From the NCBI RefSeq assembly GCF_001442535.1, contig NZ_CP013141.1, positions 4,583,074-4,644,687 of the forward strand: a stretch of DNA of 61,614 nt. The letters run 5' to 3'. The position numbers were made by a program, and so were the translations under genes. The stretch comes from Lysobacter antibioticus (GTDB taxonomy: Bacteria > Pseudomonadota > Gammaproteobacteria > Xanthomonadales > Xanthomonadaceae). Below, piece by piece: positions 47,930 to 56,734 of this stretch; the stretch's first letter is position 1, and each line of letters opens with the position of its first letter. The notes below the pieces were generated by a model that saw only the letters and a program-made list of their open reading frames with translations, was not told the DNA's origin and did no database searches.

Positions 47930-50900
47930 TTATCGGATCTGGCGCCAGGACTGGCGTCCGCACGGCCTGGGCAGATAGATCGGCTGCGAACCGGAAGTCT
48001 GCACCATCACCGAACACTTGGCCGCGACCGCCTTGGCGATCTCTTCCTCGGTCGCGGTGACCGGCAGGATATCGGATGCTCCGGTTGCCGCCACGCTGAC
48101 TTCAGTGACCGGCGCCGTGCCGGTGCCGCTGCCCTTGCGCTTGAGCTTGACAGCGCCCACCCCATCGCCGAAACGGCTGCCCGTGGCCGAGCCGATGCGC
48201 CCGTTGGACAAGCCGGCTCCGCCACTCAGAGCGTCCACGCCGTACAGCCAGTTGTTGCCGTCGGTGGAGCAGCCATCGGTGCTGTTCGGATCGTAGGTCG
48301 GGAAGAACAGGATGCCGTTCTGCAGACGCGGCTTGCCGATGAAACGCTCGCCGGTCGCGACCGGATTGCCGTTCATCCCCGCATCCACGCCCAGATTGAT
48401 ATACCAACCCTTCTTGGTCGCATTCAGGCGATCGCCGGTGACGAAGCGCAGCACGGCTCCGGTAGTGTCGCGTTCCTCCTTGACGTACTGGGGCTGCAGC
48501 TCGTTGCGCCCGGCGACAACCGCGCCCTTGTCGATGATGCCGTACACGCTCTGCATCGCCTTGTCGCCGGGGTCGTCGGTGAAGGAGAAGCTGCCAGTGC
48601 CGAACAGGACCATCACGTCGTTGCCGACCGTGGTCGCCTCCAGCCCGCCGAGTATCGGCTGACGCAGAGCGTAATTGTCGTTGTAGCGAGCGATGAACAG
48701 CGGCTGGCCGCCGAAGCCCACGCTGTTGTCGCGCAGGTCGAACTTCCACACCGCGCCGTTGAGGTCGCCGGCATAGACCGTGTCGGCGAAGCCGTCGCGG
48801 ACCTGCGTGGTGCTGGTGCCCTGGTAACGGTCGATCACCACCACGTTGCCGAGACCATTCTTGGTTCGGGTCGGCAGGGTACCGGTGGTTTCCTGGGCGG
48901 TGATGCGGGTGACTTTGCCGTCGGCGACGTCGACCAGGAACAGCACGGCCTTGCCGTTCACGCTGTCGTAGCCGTTGCCGAAGATCGCCTTCCACTTGAT
49001 CGCGCCGCCGGCTTCCTTGACCGGAACGATGGCGATCTTGCCCAACACGCTGCCGATGTCCTTGGCGCCATTGGCGTCGCCGGACAGGTCGTTAACCTCC
49101 CACAGTACGTTCAATGCCGACTGGTCAGTCACGTCGAGCGCGAACACGCCGCGCCCGCCGGCGCCGACGCTGGCCGCGAGCACGGTCTTCCAGGCGCTAC
49201 CGTTGTGTGCGTCCGACACCGTGACCTGGCCGTCGACATAGTAGCGGTGCTGGAACACTTGGTCGTTGCGGTCGCCGGCACGATACGGGAACAGCAGATT
49301 GCCCATATGGCCGACCGAGGTGGCCGGAATATAGGCGAACTGCTCCTTGCCGGTTTCGCCATCGAAGGCGTGGAACATGCCGTCGTTGGCACCGACATAG
49401 ACGAAGGTCTTGCGGCTGGTGCGCTTGCTGTCGAGGTAATTGGCGTAGTTCAGCGCGTCAGGAGTCAGGCCGTCGGCGCTGCGCAGGCCGCGATAACCGT
49501 AGTCGTCGCCCTTGGACGAGAGGATGGGACTCGAATTGACGATGTCGCCGAGCAAAGTGGTGCGCTTGCGCAGCTTGCCGCCGTCGTGGGCACGGCTGCC
49601 GCGCAGGTAGGCCACCGCCTCGGCGCCGGTGACGCCGCCGTCGATGCGGTTGAATTTGCCGGCGCAGTTCTGCAGCGCGTCGCTGCACAGCGCGCCCAGC
49701 ACCGCGGTGTCGGTCGAGCCGAGCGCGGTGGCGGTGAAGTCGCCTACGGTGGGCTTGACGCTACCGGCGGTGGTCTTGCCGAACCGGACCGAGCGCCCAG
49801 CGTCCGTCAATAGGGACGCCGCCTCCCATTTCTGGGCGAAAGTGATGGTGCCTGCGACCGGATCGTGGCTAGCGGTATACGCGGTCAGTCGGCCGAACCA
49901 GTCGGTACCGTTATTGGCCGATTCGTAGATCGGCTCGACCGACAAGGTGTTCGAACCGACGCGCGCGCCGACCAGGCCGATGGTGCCCCACGGCGTCGCG
50001 CCGCCACCGACCGACGCCAGGATCTCGCGCATGGCCGAGGTGATGTCGGCCGGCGTCGTCGCGTTGACGTACTTGCCGCGTGCGTTCATCGTCGCGTGCC
50101 AAATTTCGTCGACCGTGCTCGGCGCATCGTCCTGGCGCGAGCGCCATGCCGGATAGCCGGCCGGCGTATACGGATCGGGCGTGTTGGTCAGGGGGTTGTA
50201 AGTGACGCCGTAGATATCGCCCCGGGCGCCCAGCGTGACCCCGTAGAAATTCATATGCGGATCGGCACGGCAATCCAGCTTCGGATCGTTCGGCGTGGTC
50301 TTGCAGGCCTCCGGCACGGGCACCTTGCCCAGGCCGAGATCGCTGCGCAGCGTGGCTTTGTAGTAGAACGCCGCGGTGTCGGCGAGCGTATTGGCGTGGG
50401 CATCGGCAAGCGGTGCCGGCATATCGGCATCGTGCGAGCCGACGGCGGGACCGCCGGTATTGCTGTAACCGTCGGTGAACAGCATGCCGGCATTGATCTG
50501 ACAGGCGTACTTCACCGGCGCGCCGGCATCGGTGCGCAAGAACTGCTTGCCGACATGCTCGACCGCGAAGCGGTTGGGCGTACCGCCGCTGGCGTTGAGC
50601 TTCAGCAGCTTGTCGTTGTAGAGCGCCGCCTTGTCGGCGGCCACCGACATGTCGCGCATCACGACGTCGGTATAGCTGGTCGGATTGATCGTGAACATGC
50701 CGACGCGCATCTTTTCGGTGCGCTCGAGCGACAGGGTCAATGCAGCCTTCATCGCGCGATTGCGATTACCGTAGAAACTGAACCAGTTGGCGAAGTTCTG
50801 GATCGCCAAAGCGTACTTTCCGGCGGAATAATTGCCCGACCTGATCTCGTACTTGTACAGGTCGCAGCCGCTGCCGCAGGCGTTCTTGGCCAGCGTGGGC

Positions 50901-51700
50901 GTGGCGGTATAGCCCCAGGCCGAGCCGGCGGTCGCCGACTTCAGATAGAACGTGGCCGGGTAGTACTCGATGGAGATTTCGCAGTCTTCGTTGACGGTGG
51001 CCGCACTGTTGAGCGTGCGCCAGCTGCCGCCTCTGAGACCGCCGCAATTGCCATCGGAGTAATACACCGTGTCCTTGGGCAAAGTCGCGCCATTGGGGAC
51101 CATGAAAAGATTGTCCCCGCCGTTCATCCGCCAATTGCTCGCCAAATTGATCGTCGGCGTAGCCAAATCGGGATCGACCCGGGTATCGGTAATGCTTGCC
51201 GCCGGGTAATCGACGATCTCGTTGGAGGCGTTGGGCCGCTTCCACGGAGCATAAGTCACGGCCGGATTGAAATAGGCCGGATTCACATCGGGCGAACGGG
51301 CAAAACCGAAATTATCGATCGGCGGAATCGCATAGCGCGTGTCGGCGATGCGATAGCCGTTCGAAGGAATCGTGTGATGGAAGTTCTCGAGATCCTTGCT
51401 GTCGTTCTGGGTGCGCGGACGCGCGTTGACGCCGGTACCGATGAAGAAACCGTTGGTCGAGGCTGCGTCGTTCTCCCAGAACGCCGCGCCGTCCTTACCC
51501 GGAAACAGGGTCTGGAAGGTCATCGAACCGGAGTTGTCGACCGCCATGACGAATGCTGGCGGCACGGTGACGCTGGAGTTCAACGGCACCTGCGCCAGCG
51601 AGCCGCCGGCCTGGATGGCGTTGGCGTTGTAGAGCCAGTAGCCGGTGCCGGCCAGAGCCAGTACGAGCGGGACGGCGATATAGACGCGCGGGGAAGTCAT
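47930..51700 (-). CDS. pilY1: type IV pilus tip/biogenesis protein PilY1
   Basis: PilY1 is a surface-exposed factor needed with minor pilins to prime pilus assembly, and it affects adhesion and surface sensing. The 1256-residue protein starts with an export helix (VYIAVPLVLALAGTGYWLYNA). A VWA-like region with a MIDAS DNSGS (FVMAVDNSGSMTF, about residues 51-63) follows, then a long middle. The conserved C-terminal beta-propeller spans about 700-1130 (FVYVGANDGMFHAFDGETGKE, VYAGDLNGAVWKFDLRD, VMVLFGTGSF). The N-terminal VWA is weaker than in Pseudomonas. It lies between pilX and pilE, 10 and 12 bases apart. Confidence 0.95.
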   Translation of the reverse strand: MTSPRVYIAVPLVLALAGTGYWLYNANAIQAGGSLAQVPLNSSVTVPPAFVMAVDNSGSMTFQTLFPGKDGAAFWENDAASTNGFFIGTGVNARPRTQNDSKDLENFHHTIPSNGYRIADTRYAIPPIDNFGFARSPDVNPAYFNPAVTYAPWKRPNASNEIVDYPAASITDTRVDPDLATPTINLASNWRMNGGDNLFMVPNGATLPKDTVYYSDGNCGGLRGGSWRTLNSAATVNEDCEISIEYYPATFYLKSATAGSAWGYTATPTLAKNACGSGCDLYKYEIRSGNYSAGKYALAIQNFANWFSFYGNRNRAMKAALTLSLERTEKMRVGMFTINPTSYTDVVMRDMSVAADKAALYNDKLLKLNASGGTPNRFAVEHVGKQFLRTDAGAPVKYACQINAGMLFTDGYSNTGGPAVGSHDADMPAPLADAHANTLADTAAFYYKATLRSDLGLGKVPVPEACKTTPNDPKLDCRADPHMNFYGVTLGARGDIYGVTYNPLTNTPDPYTPAGYPAWRSRQDDAPSTVDEIWHATMNARGKYVNATTPADITSAMREILASVGGGATPWGTIGLVGARVGSNTLSVEPIYESANNGTDWFGRLTAYTASHDPVAGTITFAQKWEAASLLTDAGRSVRFGKTTAGSVKPTVGDFTATALGSTDTAVLGALCSDALQNCAGKFNRIDGGVTGAEAVAYLRGSRAHDGGKLRKRTTLLGDIVNSSPILSSKGDDYGYRGLRSADGLTPDALNYANYLDSKRTSRKTFVYVGANDGMFHAFDGETGKEQFAYIPATSVGHMGNLLFPYRAGDRNDQVFQHRYYVDGQVTVSDAHNGSAWKTVLAASVGAGGRGVFALDVTDQSALNVLWEVNDLSGDANGAKDIGSVLGKIAIVPVKEAGGAIKWKAIFGNGYDSVNGKAVLFLVDVADGKVTRITAQETTGTLPTRTKNGLGNVVVIDRYQGTSTTQVRDGFADTVYAGDLNGAVWKFDLRDNSVGFGGQPLFIARYNDNYALRQPILGGLEATTVGNDVMVLFGTGSFSFTDDPGDKAMQSVYGIIDKGAVVAGRNELQPQYVKEERDTTGAVLRFVTGDRLNATKKGWYINLGVDAGMNGNPVATGERFIGKPRLQNGILFFPTYDPNSTDGCSTDGNNWLYGVDALSGGAGLSNGRIGSATGSRFGDGVGAVKLKRKGSGTGTAPVTEVSVAATGASDILPVTATEEEIAKAVAAKCSVMVQTSGSQPIYLPRPCGRQSWRQIR

Positions 51701-51710
51701 GGCGTTACCC

Positions 51711-52220
51711 TCAGGGCACGAAAATGGTGTCGATGACGGCGTCCGAACCCGGATTAGCGCCGCGATCCACGGCGTAGGCCGTGACTTGGAAAATCAGATT
51801 GGTGTTCTCGCTGACCGGCGCGGTGCCCATGCCGATGCCGCCGCCGGAAATGCATTCGTCGATGCGGCGGGTATAGCTGAGCTTGGCCGGCAACGGGTTG
51901 GCGTACTTGAGCTTCTCGGCCCAACCCGAGGGATCGAAGCCGGTAGTGCAAACCGATTCGTCCAGGTCGATGGATTCGGTACCCGCGCTCTGCACCTGAC
52001 GCTTCAAGTCGCTTTCCTTGCCGCGCGCACGGCCCTCGGCGTTCTGGAACGCCATATTGGTCGAGCGGTAGTTAGAGGTCATGCGCTCCTGCAAGCCGGT
52101 GACCTGCATCGCGGTGATGCCGAGCAAGGCCAACAGGAGCAACATGATCAAGGCGACATACAAGACCACGCCGCGCTGGGCGCGGGGCGGGGTCTGGCGA
52201 CGGGTACGGATCGTATTCAT
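51711..52220 (-). CDS. pilX: type IV minor pilin PilX
   Basis: The 169-residue protein has the PilX-type N-terminus: QRGVVLYVALIMLLLLALLGITAMQ, a long helix without the canonical Glu5. A helix with EGRARGKESDLKRQVQ and a short globular part follow. PilX helps form the tip complex with PilVW and FimU/FimT. It starts 8 bases after pilW and ends 10 bases before pilY1. Confidence 0.92.
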   Translation of the reverse strand: MNTIRTRRQTPPRAQRGVVLYVALIMLLLLALLGITAMQVTGLQERMTSNYRSTNMAFQNAEGRARGKESDLKRQVQSAGTESIDLDESVCTTGFDPSGWAEKLKYANPLPAKLSYTRRIDECISGGGIGMGTAPVSENTNLIFQVTAYAVDRGANPGSDAVIDTIFVP

Positions 52221-52228
52221 GGCGGGCC

Positions 52229-53461
52229 TCAGTTTCCGTACAGCCGGTTGCGCAGGGCGATATTGGTTTCGTACACGGTGCGGTAACGCTGGTCGTCCGG
52301 CAGGGTCAACTGGGTGCCGAGCGAGCGCGTCGCGGCCGTGCGCTGCTGCGCCGAAGCCGGATCAGTGCTGCGGATCAGCAGGCCGACCTGCAAGCCGCCG
52401 ACGCGCTGCCAGCCGCCGCTGCTGTCGTTGGTCGGCAGCAGGTTGGCCGCAGTGCGCACGCCGTCGATGACGCCGGTCGGCGGCTGAGCCGGGTCGGTGA
52501 TCATGTCCTGGGCGAACAGCAACTGCATGTTCTCCACGCCCTCGACGATCTCTTCAGCAGTGCTGACGACCGTGTCCGTGCCCGGGGCTGCGTCGAACCG
52601 GGCCCGGTACAGGGTCGGGATCCACTTTCCAGCAAACTCGTTCCCGGGCTTAAGGCCGACGTAATAGAGGTAGCTGTCGGCGCGGTACAGACGCGCCTGG
52701 CCCGAGGCGAAGGCGTCCGAACCGTCGAAGGCGATCTGATTGACGCCATTGGTGCGCACCGTGACCACCTTGGCACCGGTGACGTCGGCGATCGCGCTGG
52801 CCTGGAACAGAACGACGGAGCGGCAGTCGGCGATCCCGAACAGCCCGGGGTTGGTCACCGCGCGGGTCAGCGAACCCCATTGGGTATTGGCCGGATTGAC
52901 CCGGATCGTCGCCGGGTTGCCGGTGGTGAAGCCGGTGACCTCGGCGCTTTCCGGGGAGAGGAAGCGCAGCACCAGCAAGTCGCTGCCGCGAACGGGCTTC
53001 GGATTCAACGAGCTGAAAAACTGCGAAGTTATCGCCGGCACCCAGTCGCCGGCTCCGCCTTCGACCGGCTCCGCCGTCAGGCTCAGGGTATCGGCCGGAC
53101 CGGTATTGCGCGCCTCGTAGCCGCGCACCGAGTAATCGAAGCGCAACGCCTCGCGCGGCGCGGGTATATCGGCGTAGTTGTTCCGGCTGCCCAAGAATAG
53201 CTCGCCGAACATGCCGTTGCCGGCATAGAAATGGGCCTGGTCGGAGACGCAGCCGAAATGACCGCTCATGCGCGCGTCGCGCTGCAGCGCGTCGATCGCG
53301 AAGCGCGAGCTTTCCTGGGCGCGCGCCAGACCCTGAGCCATCTGGTAGGAAGCACGAGAGGCACTGAAGATTTCGACCAGACCGAGCAGCAGCAGGCCGC
53401 TCAGCAGCAGCGCGACCATCAGCTCGATCAGCGACAGGCCTTGTTGCAGACGTCGGCTCAC
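52229..53461 (-). CDS. pilW: type IV minor pilin PilW (GTG start)
   Basis: The 410-residue minor pilin begins VSRRLQQGLSLIELMVALLL in outline, with a prepilin site at QQG|LSLIE. A large globular domain follows, typical of PilW. The GTG at 53461 overlaps the pilV stop (GTGA), a better start than the longer in-frame ATG at 53509, which lies inside pilV. Two cysteines (FGCVSD, IADCRS) may form a disulphide. PilW works with PilV, PilX and PilY1. Confidence 0.93.
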   Translation of the reverse strand: MSRRLQQGLSLIELMVALLLSGLLLLGLVEIFSASRASYQMAQGLARAQESSRFAIDALQRDARMSGHFGCVSDQAHFYAGNGMFGELFLGSRNNYADIPAPREALRFDYSVRGYEARNTGPADTLSLTAEPVEGGAGDWVPAITSQFFSSLNPKPVRGSDLLVLRFLSPESAEVTGFTTGNPATIRVNPANTQWGSLTRAVTNPGLFGIADCRSVVLFQASAIADVTGAKVVTVRTNGVNQIAFDGSDAFASGQARLYRADSYLYYVGLKPGNEFAGKWIPTLYRARFDAAPGTDTVVSTAEEIVEGVENMQLLFAQDMITDPAQPPTGVIDGVRTAANLLPTNDSSGGWQRVGGLQVGLLIRSTDPASAQQRTAATRSLGTQLTLPDDQRYRTVYETNIALRNRLYGN

Positions 53462-53937
53462 AGCGCGCTCTCCATTTTGAATTCGGTGCCGGTACCCAAC
53501 GCGTTCCAACGCTTGTCGTCATCCCAAGTGATCACGATGCTGACCGTCTTGTCCGGGTTGACCGTGACCGTGGCCACCGCCGATTCGCCCAGCGCCTCGC
53601 GCATCCGGCAGGTGAACGCCGCCTTGCGGTCGTCCGGGGTCAGCTTGTTGATCCGCGCACAGCTCGCGTTCGCGCCCGCCGAAGAAGCGTTATAGGTGCC
53701 GCCGTACTTGGCCGCGAGCAGCCGGTTGGAGCGGATGTCGTCGAGCAGGTCGCTGGACAGGTTGGTGGCGATGGTGCGCTGGTTCGCGCTCTGCGACAGG
53801 CGCAGGTTGGTCGCCTGCAACATTGCCAGGCCGAGCAGACCCAGCCCCATCACCAGCACGGCGATCAGTACTTCGATCAGGCTAAGACCGCTCTGGCCTC
53901 GCATGGAAGCGGGCCGAGGCGAAAATCGACGGCTCAT
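53458..53937 (-). CDS. pilV: type IV minor pilin PilV
   Basis: The 159-residue protein has the class III prepilin site QSG|LSLIEVLIAVLVMGLGLLGL and the characteristic MLQATNLRLSQSANQRTIA continuation of PilV. Two cysteines (SCARIN, FTCRMRE) lie in the globular part. Start ATG at 53937 overlaps the fimT stop by four bases (ATGA), and its own stop overlaps the pilW start by four. Confidence 0.93.
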   Translation of the reverse strand: MSRRFSPRPASMRGQSGLSLIEVLIAVLVMGLGLLGLAMLQATNLRLSQSANQRTIATNLSSDLLDDIRSNRLLAAKYGGTYNASSAGANASCARINKLTPDDRKAAFTCRMREALGESAVATVTVNPDKTVSIVITWDDDKRWNALGTGTEFKMESAL

Positions 53938-54470
53938 GAGCAGGCCCCCCTGGTCGCGCTGACGCGCCCGATGCGATTGATCTCGAACGAACGCGCGTTG
54001 TAGGTACCGGGCTTGCAGGTCGCGGCCTTCATCGAGAAATTGAAGCTCCTGACCGTAACGCTGGACGCCGACTTCTCGACGGCGCGGCCGCGATCATCGA
54101 AACCGATCGGTTTCGTGTCGGGAAAAGTGAAGGTGACGCCGTCCTGCGGTTCGATCACGCGCTTGACTTCGGTAGCGACGGTTCGATCGCCGTCGCCGTT
54201 CTCGTCGGTCCACACGACCATGCCCCGGGCCCAATCCGTACCGCAATCCGTCCGGCTGTCGTTGCTCGGGCAGACCCAAGCTTGGCTCTTGGCTCGCAAG
54301 GCTTCGGCCCGGGCGAAATTGAAGGTCGCCAGCACCTGATTGGTCGCAGTCGAAACCCGATTGGAGCGCATGGATTCGGTAAAACTCGGCAAAGCCAAGG
54401 CGAGCAGGATCGCGGCGATCCCGATCGTCACCATCAGCTCGATAAGCGTGAAGCCGGCGGAACGGCGCAT
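53934..54470 (-). CDS. fimT: type IV minor pilin FimT/FimU
   Basis: The 178-residue minor pilin starts MRRSAGFTLIELMVTIGIAAILLALALPSF, a canonical prepilin with Glu5. The GspH/FimT domain follows (STATNQVLATFNFARAEALRAKSQAW) with cysteines in VCPSNDSRTDCG and TCKPG/GACS. It is the first gene of the minor pilin operon. An in-frame ATG at 54536 gives a non-conserved extension; GGGAAGAGAACC lies before the chosen start. Confidence 0.93.
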   Translation of the reverse strand: MRRSAGFTLIELMVTIGIAAILLALALPSFTESMRSNRVSTATNQVLATFNFARAEALRAKSQAWVCPSNDSRTDCGTDWARGMVVWTDENGDGDRTVATEVKRVIEPQDGVTFTFPDTKPIGFDDRGRAVEKSASSVTVRSFNFSMKAATCKPGTYNARSFEINRIGRVSATRGACS

Positions 54471-54972
54471 GTGCGGTTCTCTTCCCCAGAGGACATGAGG
54501 GATGCTAACAGCGGCTATCGACCCCAAATGGCACACTACCGACGAGCGGTCGGGCTGGGTTGGCCAATGGTTTCGGGGGCGGAAATATCCCGACTTGCGT
54601 CACGCAGCAAGCGGGTTCCCGGCAGCCGATGCGCGAAATCCGGTCGGGCCGGGCCGCTCGGTCAGCCGTCCGGGGCGGTGGGCGGTTCGGTCGGCGAACA
54701 CGCTGAATCCGTCCACCCTCCGCAACCGGCACCGGGAACGGCCGACGCGCTCCTTCTGGCGGCCCCGCTGATTTCTGAGCGAATCGATTGATGGGCGAAC
54801 CGATTCCGCAGCCATCAGCCCTCGCCTAATCCGGCACCGATGGGCATGCGGCGAATCCGCGATTCATTCCAGCCGCGTTCGTCGCGAGACGACTCGCGAA
54901 CTTCTGCGCATTCGTCGACAGACTCGCTGAACGCCGGGCTTTCCTGGAGAACCGCACAGGAAGCGAACCAAT
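54471..54972. other. 502-bp spacer, no gene recognised
   Basis: Short frames on both strands are Arg/Pro-rich without domains. The promoter of the minor pilin operon should lie at the 54471 side. No sigma-54 element was recognised by eye. Confidence 0.45.
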
Positions 54973-55002
54973 AAAAAAGGCCTCGCATTTCTGCGAGGCC
55001 TT
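54973..55002 (-). terminator. intrinsic terminator after tRNA-Asn
   Basis: AAGGCCTCGCA-GAAA-TGCGAGGCCTT is followed by TTTT on the minus strand, 8 bases past the tRNA end. Confidence 0.9.
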
Positions 55003-55010
55003 CCGGTATT

Positions 55011-55087
55011 TGGCGCCCGAAGTTGGACTCGAACCAACGACCCCCTGATTAACAGTCAAGTGCTCTAACCGGCTGAGCTATTCGGGC
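55011..55087 (-). tRNA. tRNA-Asn (GTT)
   Basis: The 77-nt gene has acceptor stem GCCCGAA/TTCGGGC, D arm AGCTCAGCCGGTTAGAGC, anticodon stem TTGA(C)/(G)TCAA-type with loop CTGTTAA giving anticodon GTT, and T-loop GGTTCGAGTCC. CCA is encoded. Confidence 0.96.
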
Positions 55088-55146
55088 GGGGCTGCATATG
55101 ATGCTCAATGCCCCGCCCTTCGTCAACACTTCCGAGCGAAATTAAC

Positions 55147-56553
55147 TCAGGTCACGACGCGATAGCAGGGGCGGTATTCACCGGCGATCTTCATCCGGCG
55201 CTGCTCGACGAAGGCCCGCAGCAAGGCGTCCAGCGATTGCATCATGTCGTGGTCGCCGTGGATCTCGAACGGGCCGAATTCCTCGATCCGGCGCATGCCG
55301 TCCTCCTTGACGTTGCCGGCGACGATGCCCGAAAACGCCCGGCGCAGGTCGGCGGCCAGTTCATGCGGCTTGCGGCCGTGGTGCAGGTCCAGCGCCGCCA
55401 TCGCCTCGTGGGTCGGAATGAACGGCTTCTGGAAGGTCAGCGGGATGTCGATCGACCAGTTGAAGAAGAACGAATCCTTGTGCTCGATGCGGTTTTCGCG
55501 GACCCGGCGGATGCCGGCGGCCATGCGTTTGGCCACGTGCTCGGGGTCGCCGACGATGATCTCGTAACGCGAGGTCGCCGCCTCGCCCAGGGTCAGGCGC
55601 AGGAAACGATCGATCTGCTCGAAATACGGGGCCGAGGCGGTCGGGCCGGTCAGGATCAGCGGGAACGGCAGCTCGGCGTTTTCCTCGCGCAGCAGGATGC
55701 CCAGCAGGTACAGGATCTCCTCGGCCGTGCCGACGCCGCCCGGGAACACGATGATGCCGTGACCCATGCGGACGAAGGCCTCCAGGCGCTTCTCGATGTC
55801 CGGCATGATCACCAGGTGGTTGACGATCGGGTTCGGCGACTCGGCGGCGATGATGCCCGGCTCGGTGATGCCGATGTAGCGCACGCGACGCTTGCGCTGC
55901 TTGGCATGGGCGATGGTGGCGCCCTTCATCGGCCCCTTCATCGCGCCCGGGCCGCAGCCGGTGCAGATGTCCAGGCCGCGCAGGCCGAGCTCGTAGCCGA
56001 CCTGCTTGGTGTAGATGTATTCGTCGCGCGAGATCGAGTGGCCGCCCCAGCACACGACCAGGTTCGGATCGGCCGGATGCAGGATGCGCGCGTTGCGCAG
56101 CAGGCCGAACACCGAATCGGTGAGGCCGTCGCTGCTGTCGAGGTCGCGGCCGCCGCCCTTGTCGAGCTCCATGGCGGTATAGGCCAGGTCGCGGACCACG
56201 GCGAACAGCAATTCGGCGACGCCGCGGATGATCTCGCCGTCGACGAAGGCCATCGCCGGCGCGTGGCGCAGGTCGATGCGCACGCCGCGGTCCTGCTGGT
56301 GCACTTCGATATCGAAATCGGGATACAGCTCACGCGCGGCGCGCGGGTCGTCGGAGGCGCTGCCGCTGGTCAGCACCGCCAGGGCGCAGCGACGCAGCAG
56401 GTCGTGCATGCCGGTGGAGGCGTCGCGCAGGCGCGCGACCTCGTCGCGGGACAGGACATCCAGCCCGCCCTTGGGATAGATGCGGGCGTTGACCGTCGGC
56501 AGGACGGCCGCTATGGGGGTTGCGGTCATTGCGTTTTTCTCTGCTTTTTTCAT
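55147..56553 (-). CDS. ppnN: pyrimidine/purine nucleotide 5'-monophosphate nucleosidase
   Basis: PpnN (YgdH) cleaves nucleoside monophosphates to base and ribose-5-phosphate; in E. coli it is stimulated by (p)ppGpp. The 468 residues align well with it. Seen are LLRRCALAVLTSGS, NLVVCWGGHSISRDEYIYTKQVG, ICTGCGPGAMKGPMKGA, the LOG-type motif FPGGVGTAEEILYLLGILL and the C-terminal LAADLRRAFSGIVAGNVKEDG. The longest start (MKKAEKNAMTATPIA) is used; MTATPIA at 56529, with AGAGA nine bases upstream, is equally possible. It lies between the tRNA-Asn gene and an Oar-like receptor and appears monocistronic. Confidence 0.95.
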   Translation of the reverse strand: MKKAEKNAMTATPIAAVLPTVNARIYPKGGLDVLSRDEVARLRDASTGMHDLLRRCALAVLTSGSASDDPRAARELYPDFDIEVHQQDRGVRIDLRHAPAMAFVDGEIIRGVAELLFAVVRDLAYTAMELDKGGGRDLDSSDGLTDSVFGLLRNARILHPADPNLVVCWGGHSISRDEYIYTKQVGYELGLRGLDICTGCGPGAMKGPMKGATIAHAKQRKRRVRYIGITEPGIIAAESPNPIVNHLVIMPDIEKRLEAFVRMGHGIIVFPGGVGTAEEILYLLGILLREENAELPFPLILTGPTASAPYFEQIDRFLRLTLGEAATSRYEIIVGDPEHVAKRMAAGIRRVRENRIEHKDSFFFNWSIDIPLTFQKPFIPTHEAMAALDLHHGRKPHELAADLRRAFSGIVAGNVKEDGMRRIEEFGPFEIHGDHDMMQSLDALLRAFVEQRRMKIAGEYRPCYRVVT

Positions 56554-56673
56554 CGATTAGTGGGAAAGGACTCTAGCAGTTTGGCGTTGGGCTGCGGCGG
56601 CCGCCCCCGTCCGCCGGACCGGTCCGCGGCCGTGCCGCCCCACCCTGTCCGGCCGCGAATGCTGCGGCCCCAT

Positions 56674-56711
56674 AAAAAAGGAAACGGCCGGGGTCGCCCC
56701 CGGCCGTTTCC
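56674..56711 (-). terminator. intrinsic terminator of the Oar-like receptor gene
   Basis: GGAAACGGCCGGGG-GCGA-CCCCGGCCGTTTCC is followed by TTTTTT on the minus strand, 23 bases after the stop. The 14-bp stem is perfect. Confidence 0.92.
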
Positions 56712-56734
56712 GTTGTCGCCAGATACCGCAAGAA